A stretch of DNA of 64,000 bases from Melghirimyces thermohalophilus. Its GTDB lineage: Bacteria > Bacillota > Bacilli > Thermoactinomycetales > DSM-45169. Below are positions 7,859 through 15,834 of this stretch, piece by piece (the stretch's first letter is position 1; every line of letters starts with the position of its first letter). The translations under genes and the position numbers were made by a program. The notes under the pieces are model-generated. The model was not told the origin of the DNA, ran no database searches, and was given only the letters and a program-made list of their open reading frames with translations. The stretch covers positions 39,846 through 103,845 of the forward strand of contig NZ_FMZA01000012.1 in assembly GCF_900102685.1 (NCBI RefSeq), read 5' to 3'.

Positions 7859-8686
7859 ATGGGCAAAAAACGGAAAACCTCCGTCTGTCATAGAGAGTTC
7901 GGTCAACATTTTATGCACAACCGTCGAACGATCCAGGAAATCATCCAGCTGGCCGACTTGAGGCGAAAAGATCATGTTGTTGAAATCGGTGCCGGGACCG
8001 GCGCTCTGACGATACCCTTAGCCGAGAAAGCGGGTGATGTGCTGACAGTGGAAAAGGATCCCCTATTGGCGGAAAAGCTGAGCAGAAAGATACAGGGGCA
8101 ATCCAACATCCGCCTGATCCAAACCGATTTTCTTCAGATGAATCTCCCCCGAAAACCTTTTTGTGTAGTGGCCAACATTCCCTATTCCATCACCACCCCT
8201 ATTTTGCACAAATTGCTCGATCGGCCAGCCATGCCATTGCAACGAGCGGTGTTGGTGATTGAAAAGGGGGCGGCCATCCGCTTTACAGGGACTCCGATTC
8301 GCGATCCTCGCACGCTGACCTGGAGGATGTGGTTCGACATCAAAAGGGAGCGAACCATCCCGCCTGATCACTTTTCACCGCCCCCTCGCGTTGATTCGTC
8401 CATCCTCCTCATCCGCAAAAAGAAACATCCCGGGATCGCACCCAGCCATCGCACCCGGTTTTTGGCCTTGGCCCGAACCGGCCTGCGTCATCCTCACGCT
8501 CCCCTGTCCCAGGCGTTCACAGGCGTGTTTACACCCCCTCAGATTACCCGCCTGAGCAGAAATCTCGGCATCGACCGAGATACGCCGGTGCAATCGTTAA
8601 ACGAGCGACACTGGGAATTTCTCTTTCAAACGATGCTCCACTACGTGCCACCCTTCCGGTGGCCGAAGAAAACCAACAGATCCTGA
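7859..8686 (+). CDS. erm: 23S rRNA (adenine-N6)-dimethyltransferase, Erm(D)-like
   Basis: A 275-residue Erm methyltransferase that would dimethylate A2058 of 23S rRNA and give macrolide-lincosamide-streptogramin B resistance. FGQHFMHN near 17, the SAM-binding loop EIGAGTGALT near 45, and NIPYSITTP (catalytic Asn) near 106 are present. EKGAA, WRMWFDI, HFSPPPRVDSS and the tail GVFTPPQ match the Erm(D)/Erm(K) branch. ATG 7859 follows AAAGAGGTG; the frame runs further upstream only through the leader. Regulation is by the attenuator just upstream. It has a terminator and stands alone, with no mobile element nearby, which suggests an intrinsic gene. Confidence 0.93.
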   Translation: MGKKRKTSVCHREFGQHFMHNRRTIQEIIQLADLRRKDHVVEIGAGTGALTIPLAEKAGDVLTVEKDPLLAEKLSRKIQGQSNIRLIQTDFLQMNLPRKPFCVVANIPYSITTPILHKLLDRPAMPLQRAVLVIEKGAAIRFTGTPIRDPRTLTWRMWFDIKRERTIPPDHFSPPPRVDSSILLIRKKKHPGIAPSHRTRFLALARTGLRHPHAPLSQAFTGVFTPPQITRLSRNLGIDRDTPVQSLNERHWEFLFQTMLHYVPPFRWPKKTNRS

Positions 8687-8691
8687 ACAGA

Positions 8692-8717
8692 CCCCCCCGC
8701 CTTAGGGCGGGGGGTTG
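8692..8717 (+). terminator. Terminator after erm
   Basis: CCCCCCGCC-TTAG-GGCGGGGGG hairpin; the T-rich tail is short and interrupted (TTGTCATTTTT). Confidence 0.7.
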
Positions 8718-9071
8718 TCATTTTTGGTCAGCATATCGAGTTTTAGAACAGGAAACATTCCCGCGCATCGCCAACCCGACCCGGTGACAGCCACAGGGAT
8801 TATGGAGCTCTCAAGCCCGTTGAGCCACCTGTCCAACTACCCAATTCCCCTCTACAGAGAATGGAAAACCTCATTAAAGAAACGACTGCTCGGCCAGTCC
8901 TCCTCTATTGAGAAACGAGTATTTGGACCGAATAAAGATTGAAAAACGGGTTTTTTCCCGCAAACGTCGGTACTTCAGACTGCACTGAACCTTTATTAGC
9001 GATTCCCGTCAGTCAGATGCGTTGGATGAGGTGCGGATTTCACCGGTACCATATTGCTTGCGAAATCAAGG
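8718..9071. other. Intergenic stretch without a supported gene
   Basis: An open frame at 8715-8942 has no ribosome binding site and no protein-like pattern. A weak hairpin (CGGG-TTTTTT-CCCG) lies near 8946. I see nothing else until the promoter at 9072. Confidence 0.5.
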
Positions 9072-9101
9072 TTGATAGTGTTTAAGCCTTTGATCTATAA
9101 T
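9072..9101 (+). promoter_or_regulatory. Promoter of the thioredoxin-like gene
   Basis: TTGATA (9072-9077), 18-bp spacer and TATAAT (9096-9101), directly upstream of a perfect palindrome. Confidence 0.75.
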
Positions 9102-9105
9102 ACAA

Positions 9106-9126
9106 ATATGTAGCAAAGCTACATAT
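9106..9126. promoter_or_regulatory. Palindromic operator of the thioredoxin-like gene
   Basis: Half-sites ATATGTAGC and GCTACATAT are perfect inverted repeats separated by AAA. The element begins five bases after the -10 hexamer and so covers the transcription start, a repressor position. The adjacent MarR regulator is the natural candidate to bind it. Confidence 0.7.
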
Positions 9127-9149
9127 AATTTGACTGAGGAGGATTATGA

Positions 9150-9389
9150 ATGACAAAAGCAGTTTTTTATCATGCTGGTTGTCCGGTCTGCGCAGATGCT
9201 GAACAAGTTGTACTTGAGTATCTCGACAAATCAAAAATCGATACGGAAATCGTACATCTGGGTACCGATGGAAATCGCATTGAAGAAGCAGAGAGAGTTG
9301 GTGTTAAATCGGTTCCTGCCTTGGTGATTGACGATAAGGTATACCACATTAATTATGGCGCAAGCTTAGAAGATGTAAAAAAAGGATAA
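9150..9389 (+). CDS. Small thioredoxin-like protein with a CPVC active site
   Basis: A 79-residue thioredoxin/glutaredoxin-fold protein. The redox motif is CPVC (Cys11, Cys14) after the first strand (KAVFYHAGCPVC), and the cis-Pro loop is SVPAL near 55. It is shorter than thioredoxin (~105 aa) and close to glutaredoxin-like mini-redoxins. ATG 9150 follows GAGGAGG. A strong promoter and a perfect palindrome precede it, and a MarR gene with a Cys-rich tail follows 115 bases later. The inferred role is a thiol-stress or electrophile response; the partner is unknown. Confidence 0.8.
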   Translation: MTKAVFYHAGCPVCADAEQVVLEYLDKSKIDTEIVHLGTDGNRIEEAERVGVKSVPALVIDDKVYHINYGASLEDVKKG

Positions 9390-9396
9390 TGCTGAA

Positions 9397-9432
9397 GTAG
9401 GAGGTGTCGGATGAGACACCTCCTACCTTTTT
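9397..9432 (+). terminator. Terminator after the thioredoxin-like gene
   Basis: Perfect 12-bp stem GTAGGAGGTGTC/GACACCTCCTAC with a six-base loop, followed by CTTTTT. Confidence 0.9.
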
Positions 9433-9504
9433 AAACCTAACTTTTATCTGATCATGTTTTCATGTAAAATAGACGAAAAATGAACATGTAAGGTATGAAA
9501 TGAT

Positions 9505-10119
9505 ATGATATTTGATCCTCAGCATCGAAAGAGTAATCGTTCTGCTCGTATAGGGATGGCTCTATTCCGCATGTCGCAGGCAATAAAAAAAGTGACGCAG
9601 GCAGAAAGCAATGCACTGGGATTTTCACCTGTACAAATTCAAGCGTTGCTTTTTACTTATTATACACGTAGCGATGTGGCAACCATTGGCAACTTCGCCA
9701 ATTCAATCGGCACAACTCATGTGACTGCAGTGAAAATTGTCAATGGCCTGGTTAGACAAGGGTTGATTACCAAGACTCAAAAGCCCGAGGATCGTCGGGT
9801 AACCTTGCTCTGCCTTACTGAAGAGGGGAAGGAGACCGTTTCGAAACTTAAACATTGGGGGCACTCATTGGAAGAAGCGCTTCATCCTATTTCAGATGAA
9901 GCGTTAGCGAATTTTGAGCTTGGTCTCGGCGCTATCATTTCCGCCATGGAAAAACGCGGCCATCTTGTTGTATCAGAACCCTGTTTGGGCTGCATACATT
10001 TTTGCCCGAATACAGGTGATGCCGACGCACCTCATTATTGCAAGCTTATTCAAAAATATCTTTCCCACGAATCCTCTCTCCAAGCATGCCCCGAACATAC
10101 TTCCTCTTTCGAAATCTGA
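9505..10119 (+). CDS. MarR family regulator with a C-terminal cysteine cluster
   Basis: A 204-residue regulator. Residues ~15-150 are a MarR winged helix: the recognition region is TIGNFANSIGTTHVTAVKIVNGLVRQGLI, and EDRRVTLLCLTEEG is the wing. The tail has Cys160, Cys163, Cys167, Cys179 and Cys195 in the pattern CxxCxxxC...HYC...CPEH, which could bind Zn or Fe-S or act as a thiol sensor. ATG 9505 is preceded by AAGGTATGAAATG. It follows the thioredoxin-like gene and probably represses it at the palindrome at 9106-9126. A hairpin CGCCTCT/AGAGGCG lies downstream. Confidence 0.85.
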   Translation: MIFDPQHRKSNRSARIGMALFRMSQAIKKVTQAESNALGFSPVQIQALLFTYYTRSDVATIGNFANSIGTTHVTAVKIVNGLVRQGLITKTQKPEDRRVTLLCLTEEGKETVSKLKHWGHSLEEALHPISDEALANFELGLGAIISAMEKRGHLVVSEPCLGCIHFCPNTGDADAPHYCKLIQKYLSHESSLQACPEHTSSFEI

Positions 10120-10306
10120 AAGAGAAATGGGTCAACGTTAACCTTTACAGATTATGATTTTAGATCAAGTCCAAAATGCTGTACGCCTCTTTGGAAGTAT
10201 TGTGAAAAAGTGAGAGGCGGCATTTACTCGGAGCCACTCCGGTTGCTGTCCGGCAAGAGAGTCCCGATCCTCTTTACCACTGACTTCCTTCTCTCTCTCC
10301 CTCTGC

Positions 10307-10335
10307 TTGCCACCCAATCGATCCTATAATATTAT
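10307..10335 (+). promoter_or_regulatory. Possible promoter of the AcoR-type gene
   Basis: TTGCCA (10307-10312), 17-bp spacer and TATTAT (10330-10335) in a very AT-rich stretch. A second candidate -10, TATAAT, overlaps at 10325. Confidence 0.4.
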
Positions 10336-10377
10336 AAATATTAAATTAATAGATTTTTCCAACGGGGAGGGATCCAT

Positions 10378-12270
10378 CTGTTTGTTGAACGGATCCATGC
10401 GAGGGATCGGTATCTAGCAACTGATGAAGTTCCTTCCACCACGCGGCAGGCGATTGCCGAGTCGTGGGCACGGAGCAAGCGTCACCATGTCGATCCGCAA
10501 CTTCCGAAAGCCCCTCGGTCGCTATCCCAACGAGCATTGGATAAGCTGCGACATTCGAATGCCCTCGGCAGAGCTTTTCAAGCGGTGATGCCCCAAATCG
10601 ATGCCTGTTTCGATGAACACTATGCCGTCGCCTTGGCGGACGCCCAGAGTCGCATTCTGTTTTTACAGGCGCAGGGCCGCTTATTTGAAGCGGTATCCTC
10701 GGTCAACTTTGCGCCGGGAGGCGATTGGAGCGAGGCAACCTGCGGAACGAATGCCATCGGTACCGCTTTGGCCCAGAAGAAACCGATCACCATCTTCGAT
10801 GCGGAACACTTTTGCGAGTCGTGGCAACCTTATTCCTGTGCGGGTGTTCCCATCCGCCACCCCTTGAGCGGTCAGATGATCGGGGCTTTGGATTTAACCA
10901 CTTTCACGGAAAAATTCCCGGATAACGCCCTTCCCTTGACAATGATGTTATCCAAAACCATCGAAACCGAACTCTACTATCGAGTTCGATTGGAACAGGC
11001 CCAGTTGGAACAATGTTTCACCGCGTTTCATCACGACATCAAAAAGGATACGCTGTTGGCGATTGACCGGGACGGAAGGGTGGTTCGTCACAACCGCGAT
11101 CCCGAGAAATGGACGTTTTCGTGGAAGTCATCCTTCGACTGGGAGACGTATTTCATCGAGTTGGAAACATACAACGCCGAAGTGATCACCCAGCCCCTCC
11201 CGTTTTTCGCGAAGCGACCGATCGGAAACGTTCGTCTGATTCGTCAGGAACAACACCTCATCGGTGTCCTGGTCCAGATCCCCTGTGAACGAAAAGACAG
11301 CCGCAAATTCTATACGGGAGTGCAACCACCTTCTAACTCCGACACGGTGGGACGGGATCCCCGGTGGATCCACCTTGTGAACAGAGTGGAACGGGCGGCC
11401 CAGCAGGACGTCCCCATTTTATTGCTGGGGGAGAGCGGAACGGGAAAAGAAGTGCTGGCTCGACGGATTCACCAGCACAGCGCCCGCAAGGAGGGGCCGT
11501 TTCTTCCGGTTAACTGTGCCGCCCTCCATCATTCCTTGGCCGCCAGCGAATGGTTTGGCTACGGAGAGGGGACGTTTACAGGCGGGCTTAAACAAGGCAA
11601 GCCAGGCTGGTTTGAAAACGCCGATGGCGGTACCCTCTTTTTGGACGAAATCGGGGAACTACCTCTCCCTGTCCAGGCGATGTTGCTTCGCACCCTGCAG
11701 GAGCATCAGGTCACGCGCATCGGGGAAGCAAAGCCGCGGGATGTCCAAGTCCGGGTCATCGCCGCCACCAATAAGGACTTAAGAGAGGCCGTCCGGAAAA
11801 AGGAGTTTCGCTCGGACCTCTATTTTCGCTTAAACACGATCACCTTTACGATTCCGCCCCTCCGGGAACGGCCCGACGATATTCCCCTGTTGGCAGAACA
11901 TTTGATGCGCCAGGTGGAAATACGACAGCGAATGGACATCGTCCACACCCTCTCGCCGGAGGCGATAAAGGATTTGAAGCGATATCCATGGCCCGGAAAC
12001 GTGCGGGAACTGAAGAATGCTCTGGAACACGCCCTCGTGTTTGCAGACGGGCCGGTGATCCGGCCGGAACATCTGCCGAATTCCGTGAGGGAAACAGAGG
12101 GGATGATAACCACGGATAGAGAAATCCCCGTACCTCCTTCGACCGATGAAAAGGAATACTTGAAGCAACTACTGGCCTCGACGGAATACAACCTATCCAA
12201 AACCGCACGCATCCTGGGCATCGCCCGCGGAACCCTGTATAAGCGGTTAAAAAAATACGGCCTGCGATAA
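10378..12270 (+). CDS. Sigma-54-dependent activator, AcoR family
   Basis: About 630 residues. The N-terminal region (ERIHARDRYLA...AIAESWARSKRH) and a GAF-like sensor precede an AAA+ domain with GESGTGKE (~351), GTFTGG in place of the usual GAFTGA (~398) and GGTLFLDEIGELP. A C-terminal Fis helix-turn-helix follows (LSKTARILGIARGTLYKRLKKYG). The conserved N-terminus is open only back to CTG 10378, which has GGGGAGGG seven bases upstream, so a CTG start is proposed. A TTG at 10537 would lose that region. It converges on an aldehyde/alcohol dehydrogenase operon with a sigma-54 promoter, the likely target. Confidence 0.88.
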   Translation: MFVERIHARDRYLATDEVPSTTRQAIAESWARSKRHHVDPQLPKAPRSLSQRALDKLRHSNALGRAFQAVMPQIDACFDEHYAVALADAQSRILFLQAQGRLFEAVSSVNFAPGGDWSEATCGTNAIGTALAQKKPITIFDAEHFCESWQPYSCAGVPIRHPLSGQMIGALDLTTFTEKFPDNALPLTMMLSKTIETELYYRVRLEQAQLEQCFTAFHHDIKKDTLLAIDRDGRVVRHNRDPEKWTFSWKSSFDWETYFIELETYNAEVITQPLPFFAKRPIGNVRLIRQEQHLIGVLVQIPCERKDSRKFYTGVQPPSNSDTVGRDPRWIHLVNRVERAAQQDVPILLLGESGTGKEVLARRIHQHSARKEGPFLPVNCAALHHSLAASEWFGYGEGTFTGGLKQGKPGWFENADGGTLFLDEIGELPLPVQAMLLRTLQEHQVTRIGEAKPRDVQVRVIAATNKDLREAVRKKEFRSDLYFRLNTITFTIPPLRERPDDIPLLAEHLMRQVEIRQRMDIVHTLSPEAIKDLKRYPWPGNVRELKNALEHALVFADGPVIRPEHLPNSVRETEGMITTDREIPVPPSTDEKEYLKQLLASTEYNLSKTARILGIARGTLYKRLKKYGLR

Positions 12271-12284
12271 ACGGCAAAATAAGT

Positions 12285-12312
12285 CCCCCTGTTCGCTCAA
12301 TGCGGCAGGGGG
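12285..12312. terminator. Hairpin between the convergent acoR-type and adh genes
   Basis: CCCCCTG and CAGGGGG pair around a 14-base loop. T-rich flanks are weak on both strands, so it may serve both genes poorly. Confidence 0.5.
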
Positions 12313-12320
12313 ATCGCACT

Positions 12321-13379
12321 TTATTTAAACTGGGTAATCACGTTGAAGCCGTTCGTCTGAAATTGTGTCATATCATCGAAGATCCGGTTCACTTCGGACA
12401 AAGCCACTTCTTTTTCCACCAGCCGTTTGGGGTTTAACCTCCCGGAGGAAACCAGGTCCAGCAGCCCGCGATAGTCGGGGTGGGGGTTTCCGAAGCTGCC
12501 CACAAAATCGATTTCCGAAGCGGTGATCAGATCCACGGGCAAGGAAACGTTGCCCCCCTCTTGCGAGGTGGTTAAGCCCACCTGAACATGTCGTCCGCCT
12601 TTTCGAAGGGAAAGGACAGAATTTACCACCGTCTCCTTGATCCCGAGAGCGTCCAGACCCACTTGCGCACCACCGCGGGTGATCTCCTGAATCGCCTCTG
12701 GAACATTTTCCTTGTGGGCGTTGACAGTGAAAACCGCTCCTTCTCGTTTGGCCATTTCCAGCTTCCGATCATCGATATCGACTGCAATCACCTGGGCGCC
12801 GAGGGCGTTCGCCACTTGGATTGCCGATAAGCCGACACCTCCGGCCCCCTGAATCGCCACCCAATCCCCGGGTTGAACCTTCCCCCGCACAACGCCGTGG
12901 TATCCGGTCATAAAGCGGCATCCGACCGCTGCCGCCGTTACGCTGTCCACCTCTTCCGGCAGATGGATCAGGTTGAAGTCGGCTTCCCGAATCAGAATAT
13001 ATTCCGCATAGCCGCCGTTCAGCCCGGTGACAAATCCATAAACCTGAACGTTGGAACAAATATTGGGCACGCCGCGCTGACAATACTCACACCGGCCGCA
13101 CCCCATGTGAAAGGGGGTGGTAACGGCATCCCCTGGACGGAAGTTCTGGACATCCTTTCCCACTTCTTCGACCACCCCGCCGATTTCGTGCCCCGGCGTG
13201 ATCGGCAGTTCCGGGAACAGTCCGATCCATGCAAAATCCCCCTGCCAACCGTGCCAGTCGCTGCGGCAAATCCCGCAGGCTTCCACTCGGATGATCGCAT
13301 CCCCGGGACCCGGTTGCGGATCGGGCAAGTCCTGAATCTCCAGCGGCCGATGGTGTTCAATAATCCGCGCAGCTTTCAT
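12321..13379 (-). CDS. Zinc-dependent alcohol dehydrogenase (MDR family)
   Basis: A 352-residue medium-chain dehydrogenase. Catalytic zinc ligands are Cys38 (ACGICRSDWHG) and the GHE motif (His64, Glu65). The structural zinc set is Cys94, Cys97, Cys100 and Cys108 (CGRCEYCQRGVPNIC). The NAD-binding loop is GAGGVGLSAIQ near 170. Start ATG 13379 follows GAGGAGGGG; the longer frame back to 13427 lacks a site. It is the second gene of an operon with an aldehyde dehydrogenase. Together they would oxidise an alcohol to the aldehyde and then the acid. The alcohol is not known. Confidence 0.9.
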   Translation of the reverse strand: MKAARIIEHHRPLEIQDLPDPQPGPGDAIIRVEACGICRSDWHGWQGDFAWIGLFPELPITPGHEIGGVVEEVGKDVQNFRPGDAVTTPFHMGCGRCEYCQRGVPNICSNVQVYGFVTGLNGGYAEYILIREADFNLIHLPEEVDSVTAAAVGCRFMTGYHGVVRGKVQPGDWVAIQGAGGVGLSAIQVANALGAQVIAVDIDDRKLEMAKREGAVFTVNAHKENVPEAIQEITRGGAQVGLDALGIKETVVNSVLSLRKGGRHVQVGLTTSQEGGNVSLPVDLITASEIDFVGSFGNPHPDYRGLLDLVSSGRLNPKRLVEKEVALSEVNRIFDDMTQFQTNGFNVITQFK

Positions 13380-13430
13380 AAAACAAAGCCCCTCCTCGGC
13401 ATATGCTTGAAAACCCGTTTTGGCCACGAT

Positions 13431-14915
13431 TCAATCCATGTTGATCCAGACACTTTTCACTTCCGTGTAGTGATCCAAGGCGTAGGAACCCATCTCTCGC
13501 CCGATCCCCGATTGTTTAAAACCTCCGAAAGGAGAAGCGGGATCCAACACGTTGTAACAATTGACCCAGACGGTGCCGGCTTTCAACTTACTGGCGATGT
13601 AATGGGCGTTTTTTACATTTTCCGTCCAGACGCCAGCGGCTAGGCCGTAAATCGTCCGATTGGCCCGCTCAATCAGATCATCCAGATCCTCATAGGGCAT
13701 CGCCGCCACCACCGGGCCAAAAATCTCTTCCTGCGCGATCGTCATCTCGTCATCCACCATAGAGAAAACCGTCGGCGAGACGAAGTACCCCGGTTCACGA
13801 GAGCGCTTGCCGCCTACCACCACCTCGGCCCCTTCATCGATCCCCTTTTGGATATAACCGGTCACTCGGTCCAACTGTTCTTCGGAGACCAGCGGACCCA
13901 TCTCTGTGTTGGGATCCAACCCGACCCCCTGTTGAATGTTGCCTGCATGGGAGGCCAAATCGGCAACGACGTTGTCGTACATCTTTTTCTGAACAAACAC
14001 GCGGGAGCCCGCAGTACAAACCTGTCCCTGATTAAACATGATCCCGTTCAACGCCCCGGGAACCGCTCGGGAGAGATCCGCATCAGGCAACAGGATATTG
14101 GGAGACTTTCCCCCTAACTCCAGCGTCACGTTTTTCACGGTGTCCGCCGCCGTTTTCATGATCAATCGGCCCACTTCCGTCGACCCGGTAAAGGCCACTT
14201 TGTCTACATCGGGGTGTTCGACCAGGGGTTGTCCCGCTGTTTCTCCAAACCCGGGAAGAATATTGACCACCCCCTCCGGAAAACCAGCCTCCTGAATCAG
14301 TCGGCCCAGATAGAGAGCAGACAGCGGCGTCTGCTCCGCCGGTTTTAACACCGCGGTGCATCCCATCGCCAACGCCGCTCCCAATTTCCACACGGCCATC
14401 ACCAGCGGAAAATTCCAGGGGATAATCTGGCCAACCACACCGACCGGTTCGTGGCGGGTATAGTTGAAGAAAGGCCCGCTCACCGGAATGGTCTGGCCTG
14501 TCACTTTGGTGGACCAACCGGCAAAATACCGGAAGTGTTCAACTGCGACAGGAATGTCGACATGTTGAGTTTCCCGGATCGGCTTTCCGTTATCCAAGGT
14601 TTCCAACTGAGCCAGCTCTTCCTGGTGTTCCGCGATCAGATCGGCCAGTTTGTAAATCAGCCGGCTCCGCTCCGCGGCGCTCATCCGTGACCAAGGGCCC
14701 CGATCGAAGGCCTCCCGCGCTGCCTTCACCGCCCGATCCACATCCCTCGCACCAGCTTCATACACCGTGGCCAAGGTTTTGCCTGTCGCAGGGTTCGGGG
14801 TGTCGAAGGTTTTTCCGTCGGCCGACTTCACCCAGTCCCCACCGATAAATAATTTTTTCGTCCCTTGCAAAAATTGGGCTACGCGCGGATGGATCTCCAC
14901 AGCCACTGATTCCAT
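13431..14915 (-). CDS. NAD-dependent aldehyde dehydrogenase
   Basis: A 494-residue ALDH superfamily enzyme. IIPWNFP near 165, the catalytic Glu266 in VTLELGGKSP and the nucleophile Cys300 in NQGQVCTAGSR are all present. The C-terminus GGFKQSGIGREMGSYALDHYTEVKSVW matches the class 1/2 and betaine-type enzymes. ATG 14915 follows AAAGGAG. It is the first gene of the unit with the alcohol dehydrogenase, behind a -24/-12 promoter. Expression is therefore predicted to need sigma-54 and the AcoR-type activator. The substrate is unresolved; acetaldehyde is one reasonable guess. Confidence 0.93.
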   Translation of the reverse strand: MESVAVEIHPRVAQFLQGTKKLFIGGDWVKSADGKTFDTPNPATGKTLATVYEAGARDVDRAVKAAREAFDRGPWSRMSAAERSRLIYKLADLIAEHQEELAQLETLDNGKPIRETQHVDIPVAVEHFRYFAGWSTKVTGQTIPVSGPFFNYTRHEPVGVVGQIIPWNFPLVMAVWKLGAALAMGCTAVLKPAEQTPLSALYLGRLIQEAGFPEGVVNILPGFGETAGQPLVEHPDVDKVAFTGSTEVGRLIMKTAADTVKNVTLELGGKSPNILLPDADLSRAVPGALNGIMFNQGQVCTAGSRVFVQKKMYDNVVADLASHAGNIQQGVGLDPNTEMGPLVSEEQLDRVTGYIQKGIDEGAEVVVGGKRSREPGYFVSPTVFSMVDDEMTIAQEEIFGPVVAAMPYEDLDDLIERANRTIYGLAAGVWTENVKNAHYIASKLKAGTVWVNCYNVLDPASPFGGFKQSGIGREMGSYALDHYTEVKSVWINMD

Positions 14916-14960
14916 CTGACCCGACTCCTTTCCCAGGATGATGGTGCGCCAGATATTTCA

Positions 14961-14976
14961 TGCAATCACTGTGCCA
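14961..14976 (-). promoter_or_regulatory. Sigma-54 (-24/-12) promoter of the ald-adh operon
   Basis: On the minus strand TGGCAC-AGTGA-TTGCA matches the sigma-54 consensus TGGCAC-N5-TTGCW with exact spacing. It lies 45 bases upstream of the aldehyde dehydrogenase ATG. Confidence 0.88.
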
Positions 14977-15028
14977 AAACCCATGCCGCTCAAAAACCGC
15001 GTCTGATCGGAATTCTCCCGACGAAGGA

Positions 15029-15076
15029 TGAACACTCTGTCCAAGGAGATGCACAAACTGTTCAGGGGTGTGAACA
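15029..15076. promoter_or_regulatory. Candidate upstream activator sites for the AcoR-type protein
   Basis: TGTTCA-GGGGTG-TGAACA (15059-15076) is a perfect inverted repeat whose centre is about 90 bp upstream of the -24 element, a usual enhancer distance. A second imperfect pair, TGAACA-CTC-TGTCCA, lies at 15029-15043. Confidence 0.6.
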
Positions 15077-15082
15077 ATCTGT

Positions 15083-15112
15083 GCAAAAAAGAGCCTGGTG
15101 AAAATCACCAGG
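15083..15112 (-). terminator. Terminator of the GntR-ABC operon
   Basis: Minus-strand stem GCCTGGTGA/TCACCAGGC with a TTT loop, followed by TCTTTTTT. It begins eight bases past the permease stop codon. Confidence 0.85.
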
Positions 15113-15120
15113 CCTCTTCC

Positions 15121-15834
15121 CTATTTCATCTTAATACGGACGCTTCTGGTCGTCGCCCGCACGATCCATAACATGACAGCGATCAGTAGGAAGGTACCCA
15201 TCAATGATACAGAGGGCGGAAGGTCCCGCAGGTTACTGAGACCAAATGGGCAGTTCAGAGGATGTTTCTCTTCACCCTCCCAAAACATACTGGAGAATAG
15301 TACCATCACAATGGCGATGGCGATGTACAGCATTCCCCCTATCCCCCCGAAACGGTAAAAACCAGCCCCGATCAACCAACCGGCCATAAAGTACACCAGG
15401 AGATTCAGGGTGAAGACGGTTGCGGTCAAATACCAAGGCGCTTCCGCACTTATAATAAATTCCGTTTCGATGACTGGAAAAAGGATGTTTTCAACCAGGG
15501 TAACGAACCCCGCGCTGATCATTAGCATCAAAGAGACGAGGACTGATGAGATCCCTGAACCGAAGAAGTAATCCCTTCTCGTCACCCCTTGTTTGGCAAA
15601 GAAGGGGAGGAAGCCAGATACATGAATGATCCCGATCACCAACATAAAGATTTTGGAGGGATGATAGGCGAAGGTGAAGAAGGTGACCTGGTCTATATTC
15701 TGTTGGTTAATTTCCACCTCTCCCCCCATTATCTTGAAGGCCACATACACGATGACAAGGATGGGGACAAACCATGCCGACCATGATAATAGTATCCAGG
15801 TGATGTCTCTCGCAATTTTATTTCGAAGTTCCAT
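15121..15834 (-). CDS. ABC transporter membrane subunit
   Basis: About 237 residues with six hydrophobic segments, for example WILLSWSAWFVPILVIVYVAF near the start and FLLIAVMLWIVRA at the end. It has no recognisable catalytic motif. ATG 15834 (MELRNKIARDI) is chosen over a start at 15858 because GTGGAG precedes it. It overlaps the ATPase gene by 17 bases, indicating translational coupling. As third gene of a GntR(YtrA-type)-ATPase-permease unit it is probably the membrane part of a small exporter. The substrate is unknown. Confidence 0.75.
   Translation of the reverse strand: MELRNKIARDITWILLSWSAWFVPILVIVYVAFKIMGGEVEINQQNIDQVTFFTFAYHPSKIFMLVIGIIHVSGFLPFFAKQGVTRRDYFFGSGISSVLVSLMLMISAGFVTLVENILFPVIETEFIISAEAPWYLTATVFTLNLLVYFMAGWLIGAGFYRFGGIGGMLYIAIAIVMVLFSSMFWEGEEKHPLNCPFGLSNLRDLPPSVSLMGTFLLIAVMLWIVRATTRSVRIKMK

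Noticed and set aside
8715..8942. 75-codon frame downstream of erm
   Set aside because: Starts inside the terminator region, lacks a ribosome binding site and does not look like a protein.
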